A stretch of 64,000 nt of DNA, from NCBI RefSeq assembly GCF_900119155.1, contig NZ_FPIR01000013.1, forward strand, positions 62,001 through 126,000. The letters run 5' to 3'. The notes below the pieces were generated by a model. That model did not search any database. It was given only the letters and a program-made list of their open reading frames with translations, and was not told where the DNA came from. The stretch comes from Ruminococcus sp. YE71 (GTDB lineage Bacteria > Bacillota > Clostridia > Oscillospirales > Ruminococcaceae). This document shows, piece after piece, positions 8,932 through 16,114 of the stretch. The stretch's first letter is position 1. Each line of letters opens with the position of its first letter. A program made the translations under genes and the position numbers.

Positions 8932-8943
8932 GCTGTTTCAAAT

Positions 8944-10017
8944 TTACAAAGACTTGTTGCGGATCCTGCTGATAGTCCGCTCGAACTCGCCGCTGTCCAG
9001 CCACTCGGCGAGGAAATACTGTTCAAGCATCGGCACCGTGCAGGAATAGAACCCAACAGTCCTGTCGTAGAGCGGCAGCAGCTTTTTCGGAAGTATCATG
9101 TAACCTGCGCGGATGGAAGGCGCTATCGTCTTTGAGAACGTGTTGATGTAAATGACGTTGCCATCGGTGCTCTGTGCGAACAGCGTCTGCGGAGTTTTTC
9201 CGTTTAGAGAGTACTCCGAATCGTAGTCGTCCTCGATGATGACTGCACCTCTTGCACCTGCCCAGCGAAGGTACTCCGAACGCCGTTCCGACGAAGCCGT
9301 GATACCGCTCGGGAAGCTGTTGAAAGGTGTGACGTGCAGAATATCCGCATCCGTCCGCCGCAGTTCATCGACCCGAATGCCTTCTTTGTCCATCGCGAGC
9401 ATATCGCAGACAGCGCCGTTAACGGTGTAGACCTCCCGTATCTTCTCATAGGAGGGCGACTCAAGCGCGACTTTCTTATCTCTGCCCAGCATCTGGATGC
9501 ATATCCCGTACAGATACTCTGCACCCGAACCGATGATTATCTGTTCGGGTGAGACAGAGATATTGCGGCATCTCGAAAGATACCGCGATATTGCCGAACG
9601 CAGTTCGGTACATCCTATATTCGGGGATTTCATCAGTATCCTTTCGCCGTGGTCGAGGATGACTTTTCGCATCATTCCCGCGAAAACCGAGAACGGCACC
9701 TCATCGCAGCTGACAGCGTCGGTCTCGGTGCTGTCGGAGGATTTTTCACGGTCAGCGGAAACGGGGAAGAAACTGTCGGGAGAATACTTCACGTAGCATC
9801 CGCTTCTCGGACGCATCTCGCAGTAGCCCTCGTCGCACAGCATCTGATACGCATGATCGACCGTGATGACGCTCACAAGGCAGTCTTTAGCCAGCTCGCG
9901 TTTTGAAGGCAGTTTTGAGCCGCTGATGAACGCCCCTGCTATTATCCGCTTCCGCAGTTCGCTGTAGATCTGCAAATACGCGGGACTGTCCGAGCCGCGG
10001 TCGATACTGATGTACAT
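8944..10017 (-). CDS. MocR-family regulator (PdxR-like), C-terminally short
   Basis: Residues 1-75 form a GntR winged helix-turn-helix (SPAYLQIYSELRKRIIAGAFISGSKLPSKRELAKDCLVS), and residues from about 105 form a fold-type I aminotransferase-like domain. That domain retains the PLP-lysine segment NTFSKTIAPSIRAGYMILPK and IIEDDYDSEY. Position downstream of pdxS and pdxT in the same orientation strongly suggests a PdxR that senses PLP. The protein has 357 residues and ends in RIRNKSL, where MocR proteins (usually about 450-480) continue for another 90-110 residues of the small aminotransferase subdomain. The stop is followed directly by a terminator, so the missing part is not present in another frame nearby. 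Confidence 0.82.
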   Translation of the reverse strand: MYISIDRGSDSPAYLQIYSELRKRIIAGAFISGSKLPSKRELAKDCLVSVITVDHAYQMLCDEGYCEMRPRSGCYVKYSPDSFFPVSADREKSSDSTETDAVSCDEVPFSVFAGMMRKVILDHGERILMKSPNIGCTELRSAISRYLSRCRNISVSPEQIIIGSGAEYLYGICIQMLGRDKKVALESPSYEKIREVYTVNGAVCDMLAMDKEGIRVDELRRTDADILHVTPFNSFPSGITASSERRSEYLRWAGARGAVIIEDDYDSEYSLNGKTPQTLFAQSTDGNVIYINTFSKTIAPSIRAGYMILPKKLLPLYDRTVGFYSCTVPMLEQYFLAEWLDSGEFERTISRIRNKSL

Positions 10018-10047
10018 TTCCCCATCTCCTTTCCTGTCGTGTTTATC

Positions 10048-10617
10048 TCAGTCCTTATCTTCGATGAGGCTGAAAAAGTGTTCGTAAATCGTCGGGTCGT
10101 CTGTCAGCTCAGGGTGAAAGGCAGCCGCAAGCTGTCTGCCCTGTCTGACCGCAACTATCTTACCGTCGTGGACTGAAAGGACTTCCGCACCTCCCCGCGC
10201 TTCGGTAACATAAGGCGCACGGATGAACCGCATCTCGGTCTCTGTGTCCGCAAATTTCTCCCTGCACGAGAAGCTGCCCAGCTGCCGACCGTAGGCGTTG
10301 CGCCTTACGGTGATGTCCATCGTCCCGAAGCAGGGCTCCTCGCCGCCGTCTATCCCTGACGCAAGAAGTATCATCCCTGCGCAGGTGCCGAGAACGGGAA
10401 GTCCGTCGGCTATAGCGTCTCTCAGCGGCGTATACAGCCCCGACCTGTGCAGGAGCTTTTTCATCACGGTGCTTTCGCCGCCCGGAAGGATGAGCCCGTC
10501 GAAACTGCCCGAAATGTCCTTCAGACTGCGTATCTCGAAGGCTTCCGCTCCGAGCCGTTCGACAGCCGCGATATGCTCCGCGAATGCCCCTTGCAGTGCA
10601 AGAACGCCAATACGCAT
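10048..10617 (-). CDS. pdxT: Pyridoxal 5'-phosphate synthase glutaminase subunit PdxT
   Basis: The start is the ATG at 10617, one nt after the pdxS stop, giving MRIGVLALQGAFAEH. The 189-residue class I glutaminase has the nucleophile motif LGTCAGMILLA and the oxyanion GGEST motif. The C-terminal AAFHPELTDD supplies the catalytic His and Glu. It releases ammonia from glutamine and passes it to PdxS for PLP synthesis from ribose-5-phosphate and glyceraldehyde-3-phosphate. Longer upstream frames are just the pdxS 3' end read out of frame. Confidence 0.97.
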   Translation of the reverse strand: MRIGVLALQGAFAEHIAAVERLGAEAFEIRSLKDISGSFDGLILPGGESTVMKKLLHRSGLYTPLRDAIADGLPVLGTCAGMILLASGIDGGEEPCFGTMDITVRRNAYGRQLGSFSCREKFADTETEMRFIRAPYVTEARGGAEVLSVHDGKIVAVRQGRQLAAAFHPELTDDPTIYEHFFSLIEDKD

Positions 10618-10618
10618 A

Positions 10619-11491
10619 TCAGATGCCCCTTTCCTCCATGATGATCTTGATCTCATTCTCATTGATGCCGACCATAGCTTCACCGAGGTTTTCGGACAGC
10701 TCTGCCAGCTGCTTTGCATCGTTGTAGTTCGTAACTGCGCGGACGATAGCTTCAGCACGCTTCTTCGGGTCGCCCGACTTGAAGATACCCGAACCGACGA
10801 ACACGCCCTCAGCTCCAAGCTGCATCATGAGCGCCGCGTCGGCAGGTGTTGCAACGCCGCCTGCTGCGAAATTGACTACGGGCAGTCTGCCGCTGTCGTG
10901 TACCTGCTTTACCAGGTCGTAAGGCACGCCGAGCTGCTTTGCTTCCTCATAAAGTTCATCCTCATGCAGGGAAACTACGTGACGAATCTGGGAATTCATC
11001 TTTCTCATGTGGCGGACAGCCTGCACGATGTCGCCCGTTCCGGGTTCGCCCTTTGTACGTATCATCGAAGCGCCCTCAGCGATCCTGCGGAGTGCCTCGC
11101 CAAGGTCTCTCGCACCGCATACGAAAGGAACCTTGAACTGTGTTTTGTCCACATGATAAACATCATCGGCAGGGGAGAGCACTTCGCTCTCGTCGATGTA
11201 GTCTATCTCGATCGCTTCGAGTATCTGTGCCTCGGCAAAATGTCCGATACGGCACTTCGCCATAACAGGGATCGAAACAGCCTCCTGTATCGAACGGATC
11301 ATAGCAGGGTCGCTCATTCTCGAAACGCCGCCCGCAGCGCGGATATCGGCAGGGATCCTTTCGAGAGCCATAACAGCGCAGGCACCTGCCTCCTGTGCTA
11401 TCTTCGCCTGTTCGGGGGTCGTAACGTCCATGATGACGCCGCCTTTCAACATCTGGGCGAGTTCCTTGTTGAGCTGATATCTGTCTTTCAT
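10619..11491 (-). CDS. pdxS: Pyridoxal 5'-phosphate synthase lyase subunit PdxS
   Basis: The start is set at the ATG at 11491 ([20 protein letters not shown]) because it has an AGAGGT ribosome binding site and yields the usual length of 290 residues. Conserved PdxS blocks are clear: [40 protein letters not shown], the DESEVL substrate motif, the Lys-bearing [16 protein letters not shown], and [29 protein letters not shown] near the end. With PdxT it forms the 12+12 PLP synthase. PLP made here could serve the aminotransferase at 16115, MetY at 24519 and the MocR regulator. Confidence 0.98.
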   Translation of the reverse strand: MKDRYQLNKELAQMLKGGVIMDVTTPEQAKIAQEAGACAVMALERIPADIRAAGGVSRMSDPAMIRSIQEAVSIPVMAKCRIGHFAEAQILEAIEIDYIDESEVLSPADDVYHVDKTQFKVPFVCGARDLGEALRRIAEGASMIRTKGEPGTGDIVQAVRHMRKMNSQIRHVVSLHEDELYEEAKQLGVPYDLVKQVHDSGRLPVVNFAAGGVATPADAALMMQLGAEGVFVGSGIFKSGDPKKRAEAIVRAVTNYNDAKQLAELSENLGEAMVGINENEIKIIMEERGI

Positions 11492-11563
11492 AATGATTAC
11501 CTCTTTCTTTTCAGAAGTCCGCGTGTCTGCAACTTTTTTGCTGTGCGGCTTCAATTTTTTATC

Positions 11564-11623
11564 ATTATAACAGATATTCTCACGATTGCATATAACCAGT
11601 TTGAGATTATTTTATAATACCAG
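11564..11623 (-). promoter_or_regulatory. pdxS promoter region with MocR-type direct repeats
   Basis: A -10 TATAAT lies at 11564-11569 on the minus strand, but no good -35 precedes it at 17 nt. Just upstream are two direct CTGGT-containing repeats (TCTGGTATTAT and ACTGGTTATAT, CTGGT at 11619-11623 and 11595-11599). They lie 24 bp apart. Direct repeats ahead of a weak -35 are the usual arrangement for activation by MocR/PdxR regulators. Confidence 0.55.
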
Positions 11624-11809
11624 ATAACCTATCTGATATGTAAGGCTTCTGCTGTCCTTGCTATTATTTTATCATTCCTGCGGTTCAGTGTCAAGATTAT
11701 TTCGGTGAATATTTATTATTTGGCAAATACTATCATATTAGTAGGAATAAACACTGTTATTTCTCGGAAATTTACTGGAATATCTATGAAAATCACGTAA
11801 TACCGTACT

Positions 11810-11821
11810 GACAACGTTGCC
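11810..11821. promoter_or_regulatory. AACGTT-type operator, distal copy (GCS2 gene)
   Basis: GACAACGTTGCC lies 145 bp upstream of the promoter-proximal copy at 11955. It also lies about 190 bp upstream of the pdxS repeats on the other strand. Confidence 0.5.
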
Positions 11822-11954
11822 ACATATTTTATGAAATACCGTTTTAAAGCAGTAAACAACAGGTGGATTTACCGATAATTTATGCTTTATCCGTTCTATG
11901 CTAACACAAATTTAATCATAATGGAAAGGTTTAGGGGAACAGAGCCACATTTGT

Positions 11955-11966
11955 GACAACGTTATC
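11955..11966. promoter_or_regulatory. AACGTT-type operator, promoter-proximal copy (GCS2 gene)
   Basis: GACAACGTTATC, flanked as TGTGACAACGTTATCTGAA, ends 11 nt before the -35 at 11978. This is the same spacing as at 2829 and 14905. Confidence 0.65.
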
Positions 11967-11977
11967 TGAATTTCTAC

Positions 11978-12006
11978 TTGACAAATAGGGATTCAGATGC
12001 TATAAA
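11978..12006 (+). promoter_or_regulatory. Sigma-A promoter of the GCS2-type gene
   Basis: TTGACA (11978-11983), a 17-nt spacer and TATAAA (12001-12006). The transcript would start about 60 nt before the ATG. The AT-rich stretch 11640-11950 upstream holds no gene that I can see. Confidence 0.8.
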
Positions 12007-12071
12007 TAATAACATTATATACACATAATGAGTATAAATACAGATTATATCATCCAAAGGAGAGAAGTACT

Positions 12072-13457
12072 ATGAAAAAAGAGCTTCGTGACGCGATCTA
12101 CGAAAAATACATTCTGCCGACCAAAGAAAAACGCGAAAGAAAGATCGGCATCGAGATAGAAATGCCTGTCGTCAGGCTTGACGGCAGACCCGTTGACGAG
12201 AGAGCCGTTCTTGACGCAGCGCTTGTTTTCGGCGAGCGTTTCGGGTTTGAGCCCGTGGGTCATGACGCGGACGGAAACGTATCTTCGATGCTCAAAAGCT
12301 CGACAGGGGATGATCTTTCGTTCGACTGCTCCTACTCAAATCTCGAATTTTCCCTCGGTACAGGCAGCGACCTTTTCGAGATAAAGGCTCGTTTCGACAC
12401 CTATTTCGCGGCGATAAACGAACTTCTCCTGAAATGCGGCCATACCCTCACAGGCATGGGCATCAACCCGAATTACAGGATAAATTCCAACAGGCCGATT
12501 CCCAGCGAGCGCTATCATATGCTCTATCGTTACCTGAGAAAATCCGCAGAATACAAAAGCACATCCGACGGCAGACTTCTGCACGGAAGGTCGGATTTCG
12601 GCTTCTTCACCAGCGCTTCACAGGTTCAGCTCGATGTCGGTTACGACGAACTTACAGACGTACTGAACGTGTTCGGAAAGCTCGAACCATATAAAATGCT
12701 TCTGTTTGCAAACTCCTTCTGCGACGAGTTCCCCCAGTATCTCTGTTCGAGAAATTTCCTGTGGGAGAACAGTATGCAGGGCTACGACCCACACAATGTC
12801 GGACTGTTCGACACGGAGATAGATGATGCCGAAGATATCGTGGAGTACATCGCATCGCAGTCGATGTACAGCGTTATGCGCGACGGAAAATGGCTTGATT
12901 TCACCCCGATGAAACTGACCGAATATTTCGATGCCGAGTACGTGAATGCCGAATACTGGGACGGCAAAGAGATCAGATGCACCAGGATAATTCCCGAACC
13001 GGCCGACCTGAAATATCACCGCAGCTACAAGTTTGAAGACCTGACGTTCAGAGGAACGGTGGAGTTCCGCAGCGGCTGCACCCAGCCTATCGCCGACAGC
13101 ATGACCATCGCCGCATTCCACGTCGGTCTGATCGAAAGGCTCGGGGAGCTCAAGGAACTGCTTCTCGGCGACAGGGTGATCTATCATCACGGCTACAGCG
13201 CTTCGGAGCTTCAGCGGATGCTCTCTAAAAGGGAGCTGCCGTCCTTTGCCGACAGAACCGCCGTCAGGTCGCAGCTTATCAGGATACTCGACATAGCCGC
13301 AAGCGGTCTTGAAGCGAGAGGCAGCGGCGAAGAAAAGCTGTTAGCACCCCTTTACGAACGCGCACAGAAACTCGAAAGCCCTGCACAGCGTATGCTTTCG
13401 GGGATCGAAAACAGCAAGAGCCTTGCATACTACATCGAAGAATACGCAAGACTCTGA
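12072..13457 (+). CDS. Glutamate-cysteine ligase-like protein (GCS2 / carboxylate-amine ligase family)
   Basis: The 461-residue protein carries the GCS2-family metal and nucleotide motif RKIGIEIEMPVV near residue 25. It also has SSMLKSSTGDDLSFDCSYSNLEFS, a TGMGINPNYRINSNRPIPSERYHMLYRYL block and FRGTVEFRSGCTQP. These match plant/alpha-proteobacterial-type glutamate-cysteine ligases and their carboxylate-amine ligase relatives, which join glutamate gamma-carboxyl to an amine using ATP. Length fits. No glutathione synthetase (gshB) is in the window, so the product may be gamma-glutamylcysteine or another gamma-glutamyl amide. It has its own consensus promoter with the AACGTT operator shared with the two importer operons, which ties it to their physiology. 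Start follows CCAAAGGAGAGAAGTACT. Confidence 0.82.
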   Translation: MKKELRDAIYEKYILPTKEKRERKIGIEIEMPVVRLDGRPVDERAVLDAALVFGERFGFEPVGHDADGNVSSMLKSSTGDDLSFDCSYSNLEFSLGTGSDLFEIKARFDTYFAAINELLLKCGHTLTGMGINPNYRINSNRPIPSERYHMLYRYLRKSAEYKSTSDGRLLHGRSDFGFFTSASQVQLDVGYDELTDVLNVFGKLEPYKMLLFANSFCDEFPQYLCSRNFLWENSMQGYDPHNVGLFDTEIDDAEDIVEYIASQSMYSVMRDGKWLDFTPMKLTEYFDAEYVNAEYWDGKEIRCTRIIPEPADLKYHRSYKFEDLTFRGTVEFRSGCTQPIADSMTIAAFHVGLIERLGELKELLLGDRVIYHHGYSASELQRMLSKRELPSFADRTAVRSQLIRILDIAASGLEARGSGEEKLLAPLYERAQKLESPAQRMLSGIENSKSLAYYIEEYARL

Positions 13458-13524
13458 TCTTTACTTATTTTTTATCTGTCTAAATCATACTAAGCCTGTA
13501 GAAAGAATATGCTATAAGGCAGTA

Positions 13525-14577
13525 TCAGAAAGCACATTCATCCAATGACATACCGACTCCGAGTTCACCGCCGAGCGAATAAAGCTCGGCGGTCGTTTCG
13601 TCATAGATCACAAGACCGTTTTTCTCGGCATCGTCAAAGCTGAGATATTCCTTCTCGCCCGGAATGAAAATGCGCTCCTCGCCTGCCTGCGGCGAATCGA
13701 GCATCCTCGCCGCAAAGCTGTCCGCCGCCGCGCCAAAAACCGACGGGTCGATGAACCGCGACACATCTATCGCGATGAAAAACTGCCCGATGCTGTCAAG
13801 CGAAGGAGAAGAAGCGGTGTTTTCGGGCGTGATATTGCTGCCGCTGAGTATCCCTGTCAGAAGTTCGATAATGAACGCGAGCCCGTAACCTTTGTAGCCG
13901 CCGTAGGGCAGCAGCGCACCGTTGTCGATAGCAGCAGATGGGTCGTCGGTAGGTCTGCCGCTGCCATCAACTGCCCAGCCGAGAGGTATCTTCCTGCCTT
14001 CTTTCCGAGCGAAAAACAGCTTGTTATAGGCCGCCTGACTGGTCGCCGCATCGAATATGATCGGTCTGCCCGAAGCAGACGGAAATGCCGCACAGATCGG
14101 GTTCGTCCCGATCTCTTTTTTATATCCGTCAAAAGGCGCAACAAGCGGCGGAGTGTTCGTGAATGCGAACCCGATCAGCCCCTGTTCGGCGGCTTCGGCA
14201 GCGTAATAAGCTGCCATCCCGAAGTGCGTCGCGTTCTTCACGGATACAGCGGCGATACCCGATTTCTTCGCCTTGTCGATAGCCTTTCTCACGGCAAGTC
14301 TTCCAATGGGAGCGCCTGCACCGCGGTCGGCGTCGATGATGGCGGTCGTGTCGTCCTCCCTGACGATCCTGACCTTCGGGGAAATGTTGTAAACACCGCG
14401 CTTATACAGCCCCACGTAGTTGCCTACCTGCACAAGCCCGTGCGAACGGACACCGCGCATCTCTGCGGACACAAGATTATCGGCGACTGTTTCGGCATAA
14501 GCCTGCGAAAGCCCGACTTTGAGAAAAATTTCCGTGATATAGCCGCGAAGTCTGTTGTGTTCTGCTCTGAAACTCAT
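13525..14577 (-). CDS. Malate/L-lactate dehydrogenase family (Ldh2) oxidoreductase
   Basis: The 350-residue NAD(P)-dependent enzyme has Ldh2 hallmarks: MRGVRSHGLVQVGNYV with the conserved RSHG, the catalytic-region NATHFGMAAYYAAEAAE, and FTNTPPLVAPFDGYKKEIGTNP. It also has the C-terminal LLPYGGYKGYGLAFIIELLTG. The fold is unrelated to classical LDH. Family members reduce 2-oxo acids, including malate, ureidoglycolate, 2,3-diketogulonate, cyclic imino acids and (R)-sulfolactate. The last is attractive next to SsuABC-like importers but is not shown by sequence. The start follows AGGAGGGACAGAT. It is divergent from the operon at 15040, and the shared 460-bp region holds three AACGTT palindromes. 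Confidence 0.87.
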   Translation of the reverse strand: MSFRAEHNRLRGYITEIFLKVGLSQAYAETVADNLVSAEMRGVRSHGLVQVGNYVGLYKRGVYNISPKVRIVREDDTTAIIDADRGAGAPIGRLAVRKAIDKAKKSGIAAVSVKNATHFGMAAYYAAEAAEQGLIGFAFTNTPPLVAPFDGYKKEIGTNPICAAFPSASGRPIIFDAATSQAAYNKLFFARKEGRKIPLGWAVDGSGRPTDDPSAAIDNGALLPYGGYKGYGLAFIIELLTGILSGSNITPENTASSPSLDSIGQFFIAIDVSRFIDPSVFGAAADSFAARMLDSPQAGEERIFIPGEKEYLSFDDAEKNGLVIYDETTAELYSLGGELGVGMSLDECAF

Positions 14578-14634
14578 ATCTGTCCCTCCTGTAAATAATA
14601 CACTGTTCCGATATGTCTGATATGATATTTATGT

Positions 14635-14663
14635 ATTATATCACAGCGCTTCCGAAAAATCAA
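14635..14663 (-). promoter_or_regulatory. Sigma-A promoter of the Ldh2-family gene
   Basis: On the minus strand, TTGATT (14658-14663) and TATAAT (14635-14640) are 17 nt apart. The nearest AACGTT palindrome (14692-14703) is 28 nt upstream of this -35, not 11. Confidence 0.7.
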
Positions 14664-14691
14664 TAGATGCGTACTGCAAAAACCATTCACA

Positions 14692-14703
14692 GAAAACGTT
14701 GTC
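14692..14703. promoter_or_regulatory. AACGTT-type operator near the Ldh2 promoter
   Basis: GAAAACGTTGTC (GACAACGTTTTC on the minus strand). It lies between the two divergent promoters and nearer to the Ldh2 gene. Confidence 0.5.
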
Positions 14704-14750
14704 ACCAGACGGGTAAGATCGTGCCGGTCAAGGGCAACGACCATAGCGAA

Positions 14751-14780
14751 TCTTACGATATATCGTAAGATAACGTTATC
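14751..14780. promoter_or_regulatory. 20-bp perfect palindrome fused to a perfect AACGTT operator
   Basis: TCTTACGATATATCGTAAGA (14751-14770) is a perfect 20-bp palindrome. It shares its last two bases with GATAACGTTATC (14769-14780), the only perfect 12-bp copy of the recurrent palindrome. Two different dimeric proteins could bind side by side, midway between the divergent genes. Confidence 0.6.
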
Positions 14781-14904
14781 GCAAAAGCGGAACTCGGTGA
14801 ATATCCGTTAACAGTTTCACAAAAAATGCGTTGATTCTCCGAAATACAAGACGCATTTTTTTCATGATATGTTTAACAGTTGAGCTGTCAGAGAACACGG
14901 GTAT

Positions 14905-14916
14905 GATAACGTTTTC
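14905..14916. promoter_or_regulatory. AACGTT-type operator, promoter-proximal copy (dehydrogenase-importer 2 operon)
   Basis: GATAACGTTTTC ends 11 nt before the -35 at 14928, the same geometry as at 2829 and 11955. Confidence 0.65.
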
Positions 14917-14927
14917 TTCTTTTTGTG

Positions 14928-14956
14928 TTGACGAAGTGCATTTTTCATGGTATAAA
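14928..14956 (+). promoter_or_regulatory. Sigma-A promoter of the dehydrogenase-aminotransferase-importer 2 operon
   Basis: TTGACG (14928-14933), a 17-nt spacer and TATAAA (14951-14956). Six same-strand genes follow without a terminator, up to 21177. Confidence 0.8.
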
Positions 14957-15039
14957 TAATATCAATAAATGAAGTAAACGGTTATAAGCATCACGTATAA
15001 TGCATGATAGATTTTATCTATTACGAAAGGAAAATAGAA

Positions 15040-15939
15040 ATGAGTCTGATAAACATTCCTATTAAATACGAAAATGAGATAAGTCTGGAACAGTCGGGGG
15101 AGTTGTTAAGACCGCTCGGCAAAAAGGCTTTGATAATCGCAGGACGGACTGCTTTTGAAAAGGCAGGCGCGAAGCTCGAAACGGCGCTTAAAGACGCAGG
15201 TATCGAATACCGAATCGAGATATGGGGCGGTTACCCCACTCAGCAGAAGGCCGCAGAGTTCGGGAAGCTCGCGCAGGAGTACGGCGCGGACTTCGTGATC
15301 GGAGCAGGCGGCGGACGGATCCTTGACCTCGCAAAGGCGGCTTCGGAGAACGCATCGCTCGACGTTGTGACAGTCCCGACCATCCCCGCGACCTGCGCGG
15401 CTTGGTCAACGCTCTCGGTTCTCTACACCGACGAGGGCAAGCAGGACGTATACGTTTTCAGAAAGCGCTCGCCCGTGCTGATACTCGCCGACAAAAAGCT
15501 GCTGCTTGAAGCTCCCGAACGCTACCTCATCGCAGGCGCGGCGGACAGCATCGCCAAGTGGTACGAGCTCAACACCAATTTCAACGCCAACAAAAACGAC
15601 TTCGCGCTGCGGCTCCAGCTGGCGGTCAGCAAGCTGATTCTGGAGTTCAACGAGACCGAGTTCATCGACGCCTATATAAAAGGAGAGACTAACGAACAGC
15701 TGCTCTCCAACACCATAGACTCGAACATTCTTCTGGCGGGTCTTTCGGGAAGCATCGAGGGAAAGGTCGCTTACGGCGGACTGGCACACCACTTCTACAA
15801 CCAGTCCACGCAGATCGACAATCCGAACAAGCGGCTCCACGGCGAGGTGGTCATCTTCGGACTGAACGTTCAGTTCGCGGCAGAGGGCAAACCCGACGGC
15901 GAGATACGCGAATATCTCAGCAGGCTGAAAAAGCTCTGA
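15040..15939 (+). CDS. Glycerol-dehydrogenase-like (Fe-ADH family) enzyme, cut short by an in-frame TGA
   Basis: I choose the ATG at 15040 (MSLINIPIKYENEI) since it follows AAAGGAAAATAGAA; the in-frame ATG at 15004 has no RBS. The 299 residues up to the stop match the GldA branch of iron-type alcohol dehydrogenases: GADFVIGAGGGRILDLAKAA (NAD-binding GGG), VPTIPATCAAWSTLSVLYTDEG, the metal-ligand region AGAADSIAKWYE, and GLAHHFYNQ and RLHGEVVIFG with His ligands. Translation would end after SRLKKL at TGA 15937-15939. The same frame continues for 57 more codons (see next entry), so the family-typical C terminus is separated by this one codon. Substrate unknown. It heads the operon. Confidence 0.8.
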   Translation: MSLINIPIKYENEISLEQSGELLRPLGKKALIIAGRTAFEKAGAKLETALKDAGIEYRIEIWGGYPTQQKAAEFGKLAQEYGADFVIGAGGGRILDLAKAASENASLDVVTVPTIPATCAAWSTLSVLYTDEGKQDVYVFRKRSPVLILADKKLLLEAPERYLIAGAADSIAKWYELNTNFNANKNDFALRLQLAVSKLILEFNETEFIDAYIKGETNEQLLSNTIDSNILLAGLSGSIEGKVAYGGLAHHFYNQSTQIDNPNKRLHGEVVIFGLNVQFAAEGKPDGEIREYLSRLKKL

Positions 15940-16113
15940 CTTCCCGTAACGCTTGCGGAACTTGGGCTCGACAGCGCTCAGGCGGTCGCAGAGATCGCAC
16001 GCCGAATGTCGGCGCGGATAACCGACTACGCAGGCAGCGGCAACACCCTCGCACCCGAGCTGCTTGAAGCGGCTATCTTAAAGGTCGATTCACTCGGAAA
16101 GGAGCTGTCTTGA
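15937..16113 (+). pseudogene. Remainder of the glycerol-dehydrogenase-like gene beyond the in-frame TGA
   Basis: After TGA the same frame reads LPVTLAELGLDSAQAVAEIA and runs to a second TGA at 16111-16113. This is the normal GldA C terminus, where homologs have Gly before LPVTL. A single change (GGA to TGA) would explain the stop. The distal part also contains the RBS AAAGGAG of the next gene, so the DNA is kept under some constraint either way. Confidence 0.75.
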
Positions 16114-16114
16114 T

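Noticed and set aside
15937-15965. Selenocysteine at the TGA of the dehydrogenase-like gene
   Set aside because: The stem after the TGA (TTC-CCG / CGG-AA) is weak and lies in conserved coding sequence; homologs have Gly, not Cys, at this position.
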